From: an uncultured Mediterraneibacter sp.
GTDB lineage: Bacteria; Bacillota; Clostridia; Lachnospirales; Lachnospiraceae
DNA: 64,000 nucleotides
Assembly (NCBI GenBank): GCA_944381935.1
Contig: CALWMN010000003.1
Span: 145,534-209,533 of the forward strand
Reading direction: 5' to 3'
Below, piece by piece: positions 7,712 through 15,624 of this stretch. Positions within the stretch are counted from its first letter, which is position 1. The number at the start of each line of letters is the position of its first letter. Position numbers and translations under genes: made by a program. The notes beneath the pieces are model-generated. The model was not told the origin of the DNA. It ran no database searches and saw only the letters and a list, made by a program, of their open reading frames with translations.

Positions 7712-10700
7712 ATGAACTATCATATGAATTATAACGCGGTTCCCTGCGGATGGGTGGTCGAGGAAACAGGATTTGACGCGCGCTGCATGGCAAAGTGCGA
7801 ATCAATCTTTGCGCAGGGAAATGGATATATGAATATACGGTGCTCCCTGGAGGAGAACTACGTAGGGCAATGCAGAAATACATTTGTTGCCGGCACGTTT
7901 AATAAGGCCATGCCTGATGAAGTAACGGAACTGCCAAACCTCCCGGATATGACGGAGCTTGTGATCGCGTTGAACGGAGAGCGGTTTTCCATGAGCCAGG
8001 GAAAAGTCCACTCCTATTCCAGAAAGCTTGACCTGCGAAATGGAGAGTGCATAAGGGAAGTGGACTGGGAGAGCCCGGCGGGTATAAGGGCGAAGTTCAC
8101 CTTTCGGAGATTCGTTTCCCTGAAACGGGAACACGTCGCAGCGTTTATGATGGAAGTGACTCCTGTATCCGGGACCTTTGAACTGCTGTTGGAAAGCGGG
8201 ATCAGCTCCCGGAGCACAAACACGGGTTCCCAGCATTGTCTGGACGGAGAAAAGAGAGTGCTGGACGGCGACGTCCTCAGATTGTCAACCAGGACAAATC
8301 AGTCTGATATACCGATCACGCTGCACTGTATGCACGTCTTTAACAAAAAACAGGCGTTGGAGCTCCCGGTGATCCAGCGGAGGAGATTCGTCAAACGGTT
8401 CCGATTTCTGGTCGAAGACGGGGATACCCTGCGTATGGAAAAATTCATCTGTTATCATACCGGGCGCGACAAAGCGTTTGAGGAACCGGACAATCCCGAA
8501 GGCACTGCGGACAGCCAAGCCGTAAATGATATGGGAGACGCGTGTATCCGCGGCTGCCGGAACGAGAGCTATGAAAGCCTCCTGGCGGAATCAGAAGAAT
8601 TGTGGAACAGTTACTGGGGCAGATCGGATGTGCACATCGACAGTCCGAATCCGATGGATCAACTGGGCGCGCGATTCGCCCTCTATCATCTGAACATTAT
8701 GGTACAGAGAAGAGACAACCGCGTGGGAATCGGGGCGAAAGGGATGACGGGCGAAGGCTATAAATGCCATTCTTTCTGGGATACGGAGATGTTTCTTCTT
8801 CCCCATTATCTGCTGACCGATCCATTGGCGGCGAGGACGCTGCTCGAGTACCGGTACAGGACCCTCCCGGGAGCATACCGAAAAGCAGAAGAGAACCATT
8901 ATGAGGGCGCGATGTTTCCGTGGGAGAGCGCCTGGATGGACGACGGAGAGGTGACTCCTCTCTACGGGGCGGCGGACGTGATGACCGGGGAGAGCATCCC
9001 GATCTATACGGGGATCCGTGAACATCATATTACTGCTGACATCGCATGGGCTGTCATGCTCTATTACAATATAACAGAAGACGATGAATTCATGGAACAA
9101 TATGGCTGTGAGCTCATGGTGGAAACTGCACGGTTCTGGGCCAGCAGGCTGGAGTGGAAAGAGGAGGCGAGCAGATACGAGATATGCGGCGTGATCGGTC
9201 CTGACGAATATAAGGAAGATGTGGACAACAATGCATTTACAAATTATCTGGCGGCGTATAATCTCAGGGCGGCATCGGATGTGATCGGATCTATGGAGCA
9301 GAAATGGCCGTGCGCATGGGAGCGCCTGGGCGGAGAATCCAGGCTGGAAGAGCTGAGGAAGGATTTTGGGGAAAAGTCGCAGAAGATATACCTGCCCGGG
9401 CCGGGGGAGGACGGACTCGTGCCCCAGAACGACGAGTACCTCAGCCTGGAGAAGATCGATCTGACAAAATATAAGATGCAGCAGGGAGTATCCTCTGTTT
9501 ATGAGGATTACAGTCCTGATCAGATGAACCGGCTTATGCTGTCAAAGCAGGCGGATCTTGTAATGCTTCTGAGGATTATGCCGGAACTGTTTGACCAGGA
9601 GACGAGACGCCGGAATTTTATCTTCTACGAATCCCGCACGCTGCATGATTCATCGCTGAGCCATGGCCAGCATTGTGTGCTGGCTGCATGGATGGGAATG
9701 GACAAGATGGCGCTGGACATGTACCGCCACGCGGTCGATATTGATCTGGGCCCGAATCCATCCTCCTCTGACGAGGGGATACACAGCGCTGCCATGGGAG
9801 GAATCTGGCAGTGCAATGTGTGTGGGTTTGCCGGACTGAAATGGGGCGCAGGCGAGCTGAATCTTGAGAATCATCTGCCGCAGCAGTGGAACGCCATGGC
9901 ATTTAAGATCTGCTGGAAGGGAACATGGATCAATGTCTCGATGGAGAGAGACATGCTGAGGGTGAAGCATCTGTCCGGACCGGATCTTGAACTGACATTA
10001 AACGGGAAGAAATATGTCCTGAGGGTCAACGGTGAAGTTTCGGACGGCAGTGAAAGCTCACATGGAAAGACCGCAGAAGAGGGCGAAGGGAAGCCTGCGG
10101 GCAGATATGCGGGGGTGATATTTGATCTTGACGGAGTTCTGTGCCATACGGATCAGTTCCACTACCGTGCATGGAAAAAGATCGCGGACGGACTGGGCAT
10201 ACCCTTTGACGAAAAGGTCAACCGGAGGCTCCGCGGCGTGAGCAGGATGGAAAGCCTGGAGATCATACTGGAAAAGAGCAGAGAAGAGATACCAGAAGAA
10301 AGAAAACAGGAGCTGGCGGAGGAGAAAAACAGATATTACAGGGAGTTCCTCTCTGAGATGACGCCTGACGACATGGATCCGGCAGTAAGAGATATGCTCC
10401 TTGCCCTAAAGCAAAGAGGCATCCGGATCGCAGTAGGCTCGTCGAGCAAAAATGCGGCGTTTATCCTGAAACGTCTGGATGCAGAAAATATCTTTGACGC
10501 AGTGTGCGATGGCACAATGATCACGCACAGCAAACCTCATCCGGAAGTATTCCTGAAAGCGGCTGAGAAGCTGGGGGTAAAGCCGGGATCATGCCTTGTG
10601 GTGGAAGATGCACCGGCAGGAGTGGAGGCCGCCAGAGCAGCGGGGATGGACTGCGCGGCGATCGGAACGGGCGAATGGACAGTACAGCCTGATTTTCACA

Positions 10701-10741
10701 TAGATTCTGCTGCCGAACTAAAAGAGCTGCTTAGATACTAA
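7712..10741 (+). CDS. GH65 glycoside phosphorylase fused to beta-phosphoglucomutase
   Basis: Bifunctional cytoplasmic enzyme. Residues 1 to about 775 form a family 65 inverting phosphorylase: an N-terminal beta-sandwich, an (alpha/alpha)6 barrel containing the general-acid motif GPDEYKED with Glu499, and KQADLVML, a phosphate-site region. A hydrophilic linker (about 774-798) leads to a HAD domain with FDLDG (Asp805, Asp807), GSSSKNAAF, SKPHPEVF and VEDAPAGVEAAR, the four motifs of beta-phosphoglucomutase. The two steps would turn an alpha-glucosyl disaccharide plus phosphate into glucose and beta-glucose 1-phosphate, then glucose 6-phosphate. Maltose, kojibiose, nigerose and trehalose are all possible substrates; sequence alone does not decide. 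The gene closes the LacI operon. GGAG precedes the start. Confidence 0.9.
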   Translation: MNYHMNYNAVPCGWVVEETGFDARCMAKCESIFAQGNGYMNIRCSLEENYVGQCRNTFVAGTFNKAMPDEVTELPNLPDMTELVIALNGERFSMSQGKVHSYSRKLDLRNGECIREVDWESPAGIRAKFTFRRFVSLKREHVAAFMMEVTPVSGTFELLLESGISSRSTNTGSQHCLDGEKRVLDGDVLRLSTRTNQSDIPITLHCMHVFNKKQALELPVIQRRRFVKRFRFLVEDGDTLRMEKFICYHTGRDKAFEEPDNPEGTADSQAVNDMGDACIRGCRNESYESLLAESEELWNSYWGRSDVHIDSPNPMDQLGARFALYHLNIMVQRRDNRVGIGAKGMTGEGYKCHSFWDTEMFLLPHYLLTDPLAARTLLEYRYRTLPGAYRKAEENHYEGAMFPWESAWMDDGEVTPLYGAADVMTGESIPIYTGIREHHITADIAWAVMLYYNITEDDEFMEQYGCELMVETARFWASRLEWKEEASRYEICGVIGPDEYKEDVDNNAFTNYLAAYNLRAASDVIGSMEQKWPCAWERLGGESRLEELRKDFGEKSQKIYLPGPGEDGLVPQNDEYLSLEKIDLTKYKMQQGVSSVYEDYSPDQMNRLMLSKQADLVMLLRIMPELFDQETRRRNFIFYESRTLHDSSLSHGQHCVLAAWMGMDKMALDMYRHAVDIDLGPNPSSSDEGIHSAAMGGIWQCNVCGFAGLKWGAGELNLENHLPQQWNAMAFKICWKGTWINVSMERDMLRVKHLSGPDLELTLNGKKYVLRVNGEVSDGSESSHGKTAEEGEGKPAGRYAGVIFDLDGVLCHTDQFHYRAWKKIADGLGIPFDEKVNRRLRGVSRMESLEIILEKSREEIPEERKQELAEEKNRYYREFLSEMTPDDMDPAVRDMLLALKQRGIRIAVGSSSKNAAFILKRLDAENIFDAVCDGTMITHSKPHPEVFLKAAEKLGVKPGSCLVVEDAPAGVEAARAAGMDCAAIGTGEWTVQPDFHIDSAAELKELLRY

Positions 10742-10762
10742 AATCAGATATACAGAATAAAT

Positions 10763-10820
10763 GGCAAGGGGATGCCGCATCGATGATGCTCTGATCATCG
10801 ATGCGGTATCCCCTTTTGCC
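10763..10820. terminator. bidirectional terminator between convergent operons
   Basis: A very long stem forms between GGCAAGGGGATGCCGCATCG (start of the left arm at 10763) and its complement ending at 10820. It has about 25 pairs, a two-base bulge and a six-base loop. It lies exactly between the plus-strand sugar operon and the minus-strand P-II gene. Confidence 0.85.
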
Positions 10821-10833
10821 ATGCCTGCCAGGC

Positions 10834-11190
10834 TTAAAACTCAGACTGAAGGGCATCGTACCCGGTTTCTTTCGTGCGGATTCTCATTGCACTGCGGATC
10901 TCGTAGCTGAAGATCTTTCCGTCTCCGACCTCCCCTGTGTATGCGGCGGACTGGATCGCGTCGATGACTTTTTTCTCCCATTCCTCGGATGATACGACGA
11001 TCTCAAATTTGATCTTTGGCTGAAGGAAGATGTCGACCTCGGACCCGCGTACATTTTCCCTGTATCCGCGCTGTACGCCGCATCCCATGATCTGGGCAAC
11101 CGTAATTCCGTTTACCTGGATTTTATTGAGCGCTTCCTTTACCTCTTCTAATTTTTCTTCCCTGACAATTGCTTCTACTTTGATTAACAT
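10834..11190 (-). CDS. glnK: P-II family nitrogen regulator (GlnB/GlnK type)
   Basis: Small trimeric signal protein that senses ATP/ADP and 2-oxoglutarate and controls the ammonium channel encoded just upstream on the same strand. The 118-residue protein carries the P-II hallmarks: VKEALNKIQVNGITVAQIMGCG, the T-loop (about residues 37-55) and TGEVGDGKIF in the B-loop. Gln of the T-loop base (GVQRG) is kept. Both T-loop tyrosines of the E. coli protein are missing: the stretch reads RENVRGSEVDIF, with Val at the Tyr51 position, so uridylylation cannot occur there. AGGAGG precedes the start. The gene lies 46 bases after amt. Confidence 0.9.
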   Translation of the reverse strand: MLIKVEAIVREEKLEEVKEALNKIQVNGITVAQIMGCGVQRGYRENVRGSEVDIFLQPKIKFEIVVSSEEWEKKVIDAIQSAAYTGEVGDGKIFSYEIRSAMRIRTKETGYDALQSEF

Positions 11191-11236
11191 AGTCTGTTCC
11201 TCCTATCCTTTCATTTTTCTATCAGAATGGTTCGGT

Positions 11237-12475
11237 TTAGTCAAAACCGTTAAAGGACGGGTAAGCGTTCTCGCCGTGCTGTGTTATGTCAAGTCCGGCA
11301 ATTTCATCTTTCTCATTGACACGGAGCTTCGTGAAGATCCGGATGATTCCGATACAGATGAGGGAGCCGGCGACCGCAACGGCGATTGTCACGAGGATAC
11401 TGATGACCTGTGCTGTGAACAGCCTCGTTTCACCGAATACAAGACCGTCCCACTGAGCAACAGAGTTAATGGAACTCTGACCGAACAGTCCTGTCGCAAT
11501 ACCTCCCCAGATGCCGCCGATGCCGTGGCACCCGAATGCGTCCAGAGAATCGTCTATTTTCAGTTTATGTTTGATAATATTCATCATAAAGTAGCAGATT
11601 GGACTGACAAGAGCCCCGATGATAAAGGACGCCCAGATCGGGACAAAGCCTGCTCCCGGCGTGATGGCGACAAGTCCGACCACAAGACCTGTGGAAGCGC
11701 CGACCAGCGTCGGTTTGCCGTCCTTCACCGTGTCGATGAGCATCCAGGACAGAAGAGCGGTAGCAGCTGAGATTGATGTCGTCATAAACGCGTGGGCTGC
11801 AAGTCCGTCCGCCGCAAGTGCGCTTCCGGCATTGAACCCATACCAGCCGAACCACAGAAGAGCCGCACCGAGCACAACAAAAGGAATATTGTGGATGCGG
11901 TAGGATGCTTTCTCATATCCGCGCCTCCTTCCGAGATAGATTGCAAGGACAAGCGCACTTACGCCGGAACTGATATGTACCACGTTTCCGCCTGCAAAGT
12001 CAACGGAACCGATGGATGCGAGGAATCCGCCCTGTCCCCACACCATATGTGCCATCGGATAGTAGACGATGACGGACCACAGTGCGATAAAAGCAAACAG
12101 GGCCTTAAATTTCATCCTTCCTACGACCGAGCCGGTGATAAGCGCCGGCGTAATCATTGCAAACATCATCTGGAATCCGGCATATACAAGATGAGGGATG
12201 CTGTCCGAGTAAGGTCCGGCGTCCCATCCGACCCCGTTTAGTGCAATCCAGTCGAAGCCTCCGATAACTCCGCCGTGGTCGCTTCCGAAAGCAAGGGAAT
12301 ATCCGAAGAGCGTCCACATGAATACGGAGAGTCCCATAATGGCCACACATGCCATCATTGTGTTGACGACATTTTTCCTCCTGACAAGACCTCCGTAGAA
12401 AAAGGCAAGTCCGGGCGTCATGATAAATACAAGCGCCGCGCAAATCATGATAAATCCAGTGTTTCCTGTGTCCAT
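11237..12475 (-). CDS. amt: ammonium transporter
   Basis: Ammonia channel of the Amt/MEP/Rh family, with eleven predicted membrane segments. It starts MDTGNTGFIMICAALVFIMT, with the family pattern GLAFFYGGLVR close behind. The two pore histidines are in VVHISSGVSAL and in CHGIGGIWGG. The start at 12475 is chosen over an in-frame ATG 15 bases upstream because that ATG lies inside the ribosome binding site GGGAGG. The length is 412 residues. The order here is amt then the P-II gene; glnK-amtB is the more common order. A structured leader and a good promoter lie upstream. Confidence 0.93.
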   Translation of the reverse strand: MDTGNTGFIMICAALVFIMTPGLAFFYGGLVRRKNVVNTMMACVAIMGLSVFMWTLFGYSLAFGSDHGGVIGGFDWIALNGVGWDAGPYSDSIPHLVYAGFQMMFAMITPALITGSVVGRMKFKALFAFIALWSVIVYYPMAHMVWGQGGFLASIGSVDFAGGNVVHISSGVSALVLAIYLGRRRGYEKASYRIHNIPFVVLGAALLWFGWYGFNAGSALAADGLAAHAFMTTSISAATALLSWMLIDTVKDGKPTLVGASTGLVVGLVAITPGAGFVPIWASFIIGALVSPICYFMMNIIKHKLKIDDSLDAFGCHGIGGIWGGIATGLFGQSSINSVAQWDGLVFGETRLFTAQVISILVTIAVAVAGSLICIGIIRIFTKLRVNEKDEIAGLDITQHGENAYPSFNGFD

Positions 12476-12547
12476 AAAAATACCTCCCATGTACCTTTGG
12501 ATTTCCGGGCTTTTGTCTGCCGCCGTACGTCAACAGGAAAAGACCGC

Positions 12548-12643
12548 ATCAGATGGAGAGCTTCTCCCATCTGATAAAACAAGAAAAGACGCCTGATCGG
12601 TGAGGGCGTTTGCTTCGCCTCATCATCAGACGTCTTTGTCTTG
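12548..12643 (-). promoter_or_regulatory. structured leader RNA of amt (two hairpins, possible attenuator)
   Basis: Read on the minus strand, the transcript begins with a long stem (12643-12580): CAAGACAAAGACG pairs with CGTCTTTTCTTG, and CTGAT with ATCAG further in, capped by GGCG-AAGCAAA-CGCC. A second hairpin follows (12575-12548), ATCAGATGG pairing with CCATCTGAT, then GTCTTTTCC. TCTGAT in the first 5' arm can instead pair with ATCAGA of the second hairpin, and ATCAG of the first 3' arm with CTGAT of the last arm, so two exclusive folds exist. This suggests an attenuator or riboswitch. No known class was recognised. Confidence 0.5.
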
Positions 12644-12649
12644 TCGCTA

Positions 12650-12678
12650 AGTCTAGCAGAACAAAGATCAAAAATCAA
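12650..12678 (-). promoter_or_regulatory. amt promoter
   Basis: On the minus strand TTGATT (12678-12673), 17 bases, then TAGACT (12655-12650). Transcription would start near 12643, directly at the foot of the first leader hairpin. Confidence 0.6.
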
Positions 12679-12785
12679 GCGGAAAACGAACAAAGATGAA
12701 CTTTTTGTTAAAAATTCAAGAAAATTTTAGAAAATGCTGTGAATTATCGGGCAAATTTACAGTGGGATCAGAAGTTTTATATAGA

Positions 12786-12814
12786 TTTACAACAGATACC
12801 GGTAATGTTACAAT
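12786..12814 (+). promoter_or_regulatory. promoter for cobK-cobO
   Basis: TTTACA (12786-12791), 17 bases, TACAAT (12809-12814). The start point would be near 12821, about 15 bases before the GTG of cobK. Together with the divergent amt promoter it accounts for most of the 360-base gap between amt and cobK; nothing else was recognised there. Confidence 0.6.
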
Positions 12815-12835
12815 GTAAGAGTCAAATTTGGAAAC

Positions 12836-13648
12836 GTGGATGTAAAGAAAGGGGAGAGCGTTATAAAGAGTCCGGATATCCTGATTTTTGCAGGGACAAC
12901 AGAGGGAAGGAAGCTTGCAGAATATGCATCGGAACACGGCATAGGCTGCTATGTGAGTACAGCCACTGAATATGGGAACAGTATCCTGGAAGACTTGGAT
13001 GGAATTGAGCGTGCCTGCGGGCGGATGGATGCAGAAGAAATGGGACATTTTATCAGGGGGCATGGCATCCGCCTGGTGATTGATGCGACCCATCCGTTTG
13101 CAGTGAAAGCGACAGAAAACATCAAAGCCGCATGTAAGGCGGCAGAGGTTCGCTGTGTCCGGTGTTTAAGGGAGGTTACGGCTGACCGGATGCCCGATGG
13201 GAATACCGTGGCGGTGGACTGCGTGGAACGTGCCGTAGAGTACCTGCAGCGCACACAGGGGAACATCCTGATCGCAACAGGCAGCAAGGAACTCCATCTC
13301 TATACCGCTATTGAAGGATATGAACAGCGCTGTTTTGCCCGTGTTTTATCTACCCGGGAAGCTGTGGAGGAAAGTGTCCGGCTGGGGTTTCAGGGACGCC
13401 ATCTGATCGCCATGCAGGGACCGTTCTCCGAGGAGATGAATCTGGCCCTGCTGCATCAGACAAAGGCAAAATATTTTGTGACAAAAGAATCAGGAGCAGC
13501 GGGAGGATTTGAGGAGAAGGCAGAAGCCGCCCGGGCGGCAGGAGCCGTTTTGATCGTGATTCGCCCCCCGGAGGAGGAAGGAGAGACCCTGGAGACTGTG
13601 ATCGGGTTAATTGCAGGTTGCCAGAAGCAGCCTGCTGTGCTAAAATGA
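12836..13648 (+). CDS. cobK: precorrin-6A reductase (CobK/CbiJ)
   Basis: NAD(P)H-dependent reductase that reduces a double bond of the corrin precursor in cobalamin synthesis (CbiJ in the anaerobic route). The N-terminus shows ILIFAGTTEGRKLAEYA, and DATHPFA, MQGPFSEE and FVTKESGAAGG are all characteristic of the family. The length of about 270 residues is normal. The start is uncertain: GTG 12836 is used because it follows the promoter and is the only start codon in the region. The best ribosome site (AAAGGGGAG, 12848-12856) lies inside the frame and points to an ATA codon at 12863. The gene is separated from the bulk of the operon by the riboswitch downstream of cobO. Confidence 0.88.
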   Translation: MDVKKGESVIKSPDILIFAGTTEGRKLAEYASEHGIGCYVSTATEYGNSILEDLDGIERACGRMDAEEMGHFIRGHGIRLVIDATHPFAVKATENIKAACKAAEVRCVRCLREVTADRMPDGNTVAVDCVERAVEYLQRTQGNILIATGSKELHLYTAIEGYEQRCFARVLSTREAVEESVRLGFQGRHLIAMQGPFSEEMNLALLHQTKAKYFVTKESGAAGGFEEKAEAARAAGAVLIVIRPPEEEGETLETVIGLIAGCQKQPAVLK

Positions 13649-13677
13649 ATATGATTTTACAGGAAGGATTTTCTGTC

Positions 13678-14205
13678 ATGGAAGAGGGACTCATTCACAT
13701 TTACTGCGGGGATGGAAAGGGAAAGACATCTGCAGCCATCGGACTTGCCGTGCGCGCAGCAGGCTGCGGGCTGAAGATCCTGTTCGCCCGGTTCCTGAAA
13801 AACGAAGATTCGGGAGAGCTGAAAATACTTGATGAGATTCCCGGGATTGAGGTCCTGCACCTGGAAAGATCATATGGTTTCTTTTGGACCCTCAGCGAGA
13901 GGGAGAAAGAGGAAGTACGAAATACATACGGTGCGCTCTGGGAGAAGATACTGGAAATGATATCTTCCGGTTCTTATGATGTGCTTGTTATGGACGAATT
14001 TATGGCGGCATACCATTACGGGTTAATCCGCCGGGAGGAGGCGCATCGGTTCCTCAGGGAGAAACCGGGAAATCTGGAGATCGTCCTGACAGGGCGAGAT
14101 CCGGATGAAAGCCTTGTGGAGCTGGCAGATTATGTGTCGGAGATTCACAAGGTGAAGCATCCCTTTGACCGCGGCGTTTTGGCACGCAGAGGGATCGAGT
14201 ATTAA
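13678..14205 (+). CDS. cobO: cob(I)yrinic acid a,c-diamide adenosyltransferase (CobO/BtuR type)
   Basis: Attaches the 5'-deoxyadenosyl group of ATP to the cobalt of corrinoids. The P-loop GDGKGKTSA (residues 11-19) is the altered Walker A of the CobA/CobO/BtuR family. [10 protein letters not shown] is the Walker B region, and the protein ends [16 protein letters not shown]. The 175-residue length fits. ATG 13678 is chosen, with AGGAAGG ten bases upstream; an ATG at 13645 overlapping the cobK stop lacks a ribosome site. It lies 29 bases after cobK and shares its promoter. Confidence 0.92.
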   Translation: MEEGLIHIYCGDGKGKTSAAIGLAVRAAGCGLKILFARFLKNEDSGELKILDEIPGIEVLHLERSYGFFWTLSEREKEEVRNTYGALWEKILEMISSGSYDVLVMDEFMAAYHYGLIRREEAHRFLREKPGNLEIVLTGRDPDESLVELADYVSEIHKVKHPFDRGVLARRGIEY

Positions 14206-14221
14206 GTCCAGATCCGGCATA

Positions 14222-14441
14222 CATTCAAAAGACTGCTGCTCTTTTCTGCGCAAGGCAGGAAAAGCACGAGGAAGTCAGGTTAGAATCCTGCGCAATACCC
14301 GTTGCTGTATTGGAGGAGCGGCATCCCTTTTCCGTACCCCCCCCCGGACAAGTGGAGGGAGACGGTAGTCACTGTGGGCGCAATGCCTGTGGGAAGGCGG
14401 GATGCTTTGCGTTGATACCTAAGCCAGAATATTCACTTTTG
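14222..14441 (+). promoter_or_regulatory. cobalamin riboswitch
   Basis: Adenosylcobalamin-sensing leader RNA. Conserved pieces are in the right order: GAGGAAGTCAGGTTAGAATCC, cut here after AATCC (GGGAA..GGT..AA.TCC core); CAATACCCGTTGCTGT (matching CNGCCCGCNACTGT); TGGGAAGGCGGG; and AAGCCAGAATATTCAC at the 3' end (matching GCCAGGAGACC). The 5' boundary is approximate. Followed by a terminator, it should shut off cbiMNQO and everything downstream when B12 is plentiful. cobK and cobO lie before it and would escape this control. The 341-base gap between cobO and cbiM is filled by this element. Confidence 0.88.
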
Positions 14442-14451
14442 GATGGATTTG

Positions 14452-14499
14452 GAGGTTACGGGGATATGACCGGGGTATGCCGCAGAACCTCTTGTTTTT
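14452..14499 (+). terminator. riboswitch expression platform (terminator)
   Basis: GAGGTT (14452-14457) pairs with AACCTC (14486-14491), with an inner CGG/CCG, followed by TTGTTTTT. It sits between the riboswitch core and the cbiM start, so the switch probably works by transcription termination. Confidence 0.65.
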
Positions 14500-14546
14500 G
14501 TGGCGCCTGGGAGGTATTCACAAACGTCACAAAAAGGAGAGAGAAA

Positions 14547-15308
14547 ATGACAAAAAAAGAAAAAATCTTACTGAAGGCATCCGCCGCTTTCGCGGCGCTG
14601 TTTGCCGTCGCACCGGCCGCAAATGCGATGCATATCATGGAGGGGTATCTCCCTGCCGGATACTGCGTGGCATGGGGCCTGGTCTGCCTGCCGTTTCTGA
14701 TTGCAGGATTTATTTCCCTGAGAAACAAAGTGAAAGAGAATAGAAGAAGTATGACGCTGATCGCCATGTCGGGAGCGTTTATCTTCGTGATTTCTTCCCT
14801 GAAGATTCCATCTGCAACGGGAAGCTGTTCCCACATGACGGGAACCGGGCTGGGGGCAATCCTGTTTGGTCCGTCTGCTGTGGGCATATTGGGGATTATT
14901 GTCCTGATTTTCCAGGCAGTGCTGCTGGCACACGGGGGGTTGACGACTCTGGGGGCGAATACTTTTTCTATGGCAGTCGCAGGGCCGCTTGTGTCTTTTG
15001 GCATTTATAAGCTGTGCGGGAAACTGAAGGCAAACCGGAGGGTGAGTGTATTCCTGGCGGCGTTTATGGGGGATTTGTTTACCTATTGTGTGACAAGCCT
15101 GCAGCTTGCCCTTGCATATCCTTCTGAATCGGGCGGAGTCATGGCATCTGCCGTGAAATTCCTCGGCGTCTTTGCGCCTACGCAGCTTCCGCTCGCCGTG
15201 ATCGAGGGAATCCTGACGGTTGTCCTCGTGATCGGGCTGGAGTCTTATGCGGGACCGGAACTGAACAACACAGGGTTTCTGTCAGGAAGAGAAAAGGAGG
15301 CCAGGTAA
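14547..15308 (+). CDS. cbiM: cobalt ECF transporter S component CbiM
   Basis: Substrate-specific membrane subunit of the CbiMNQO cobalt importer. An N-terminal signal sequence (to about residue 26, ...APAANA) precedes MHIMEGYLP, whose first residues form the metal-binding N-terminus after cleavage; CbiM proteins universally begin with this motif. [18 protein letters not shown] is the second conserved stretch. Six or seven membrane segments follow. ATG 14547 with AAGGAGAGAG upstream is the real start. The frame is open further upstream, but that part overlaps the riboswitch. The length is 253 residues. Confidence 0.95.
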   Translation: MTKKEKILLKASAAFAALFAVAPAANAMHIMEGYLPAGYCVAWGLVCLPFLIAGFISLRNKVKENRRSMTLIAMSGAFIFVISSLKIPSATGSCSHMTGTGLGAILFGPSAVGILGIIVLIFQAVLLAHGGLTTLGANTFSMAVAGPLVSFGIYKLCGKLKANRRVSVFLAAFMGDLFTYCVTSLQLALAYPSESGGVMASAVKFLGVFAPTQLPLAVIEGILTVVLVIGLESYAGPELNNTGFLSGREKEAR

Positions 15309-15309
15309 G

Positions 15310-15624
15310 ATGTCAAGAAATACAAAGACTGTTTTGATACTGATTGCCGCGGCGGTTCTGATCGCAGCCGTTCCGCTGTTTGTTTTAAAGGACGCAGAGT
15401 TTGGCGGCTCTGACGATGCGGGAAGCGTTATGGTAGAAGAGATACAGGGGGAATACACGCCGTGGTTTACGCCGGTTCTTGAGTCTGCCCTCGGAGGGGA
15501 GATCCCGGGAGAGGTGGAAAGCCTGATCTTTTGCGTGCAGACCGGGATCGGCGCAGGTGTGATCGCCTTTTTTATGGGACGTTTTGTAGAGCGGAAGAAG
15601 TGGGAAAGCGATGAGCGTTATTGA
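15310..15624 (+). CDS. cbiN: cobalt transport protein CbiN
   Basis: Small auxiliary subunit of the cobalt importer, with two membrane segments (about residues 7-26 and 73-91) and an outer loop containing EFGGSDDAGS and YTPWFTPVLE, the family signature. CbiN works with CbiM to load cobalt. The length of 104 residues is normal. It starts one base after the cbiM stop and overlaps cbiQ by 14 bases. Confidence 0.94.
   Translation: MSRNTKTVLILIAAAVLIAAVPLFVLKDAEFGGSDDAGSVMVEEIQGEYTPWFTPVLESALGGEIPGEVESLIFCVQTGIGAGVIAFFMGRFVERKKWESDERY

Noticed and set aside
12580-12643. ANTAR-protein target (two hexaloop hairpins) in the amt leader
   Set aside because: One small stem AGAC-AAAGAC-GTCT has A and G at loop positions 1 and 4, but it has only four pairs and no second matching hexaloop follows. 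The longer fold is much stronger.
14310-14546. N-terminal extension of cbiM by 79 codons
   Set aside because: This stretch is the cobalamin riboswitch and terminator. The encoded peptide is not CbiM-like, and a good ribosome site stands before ATG 14547.
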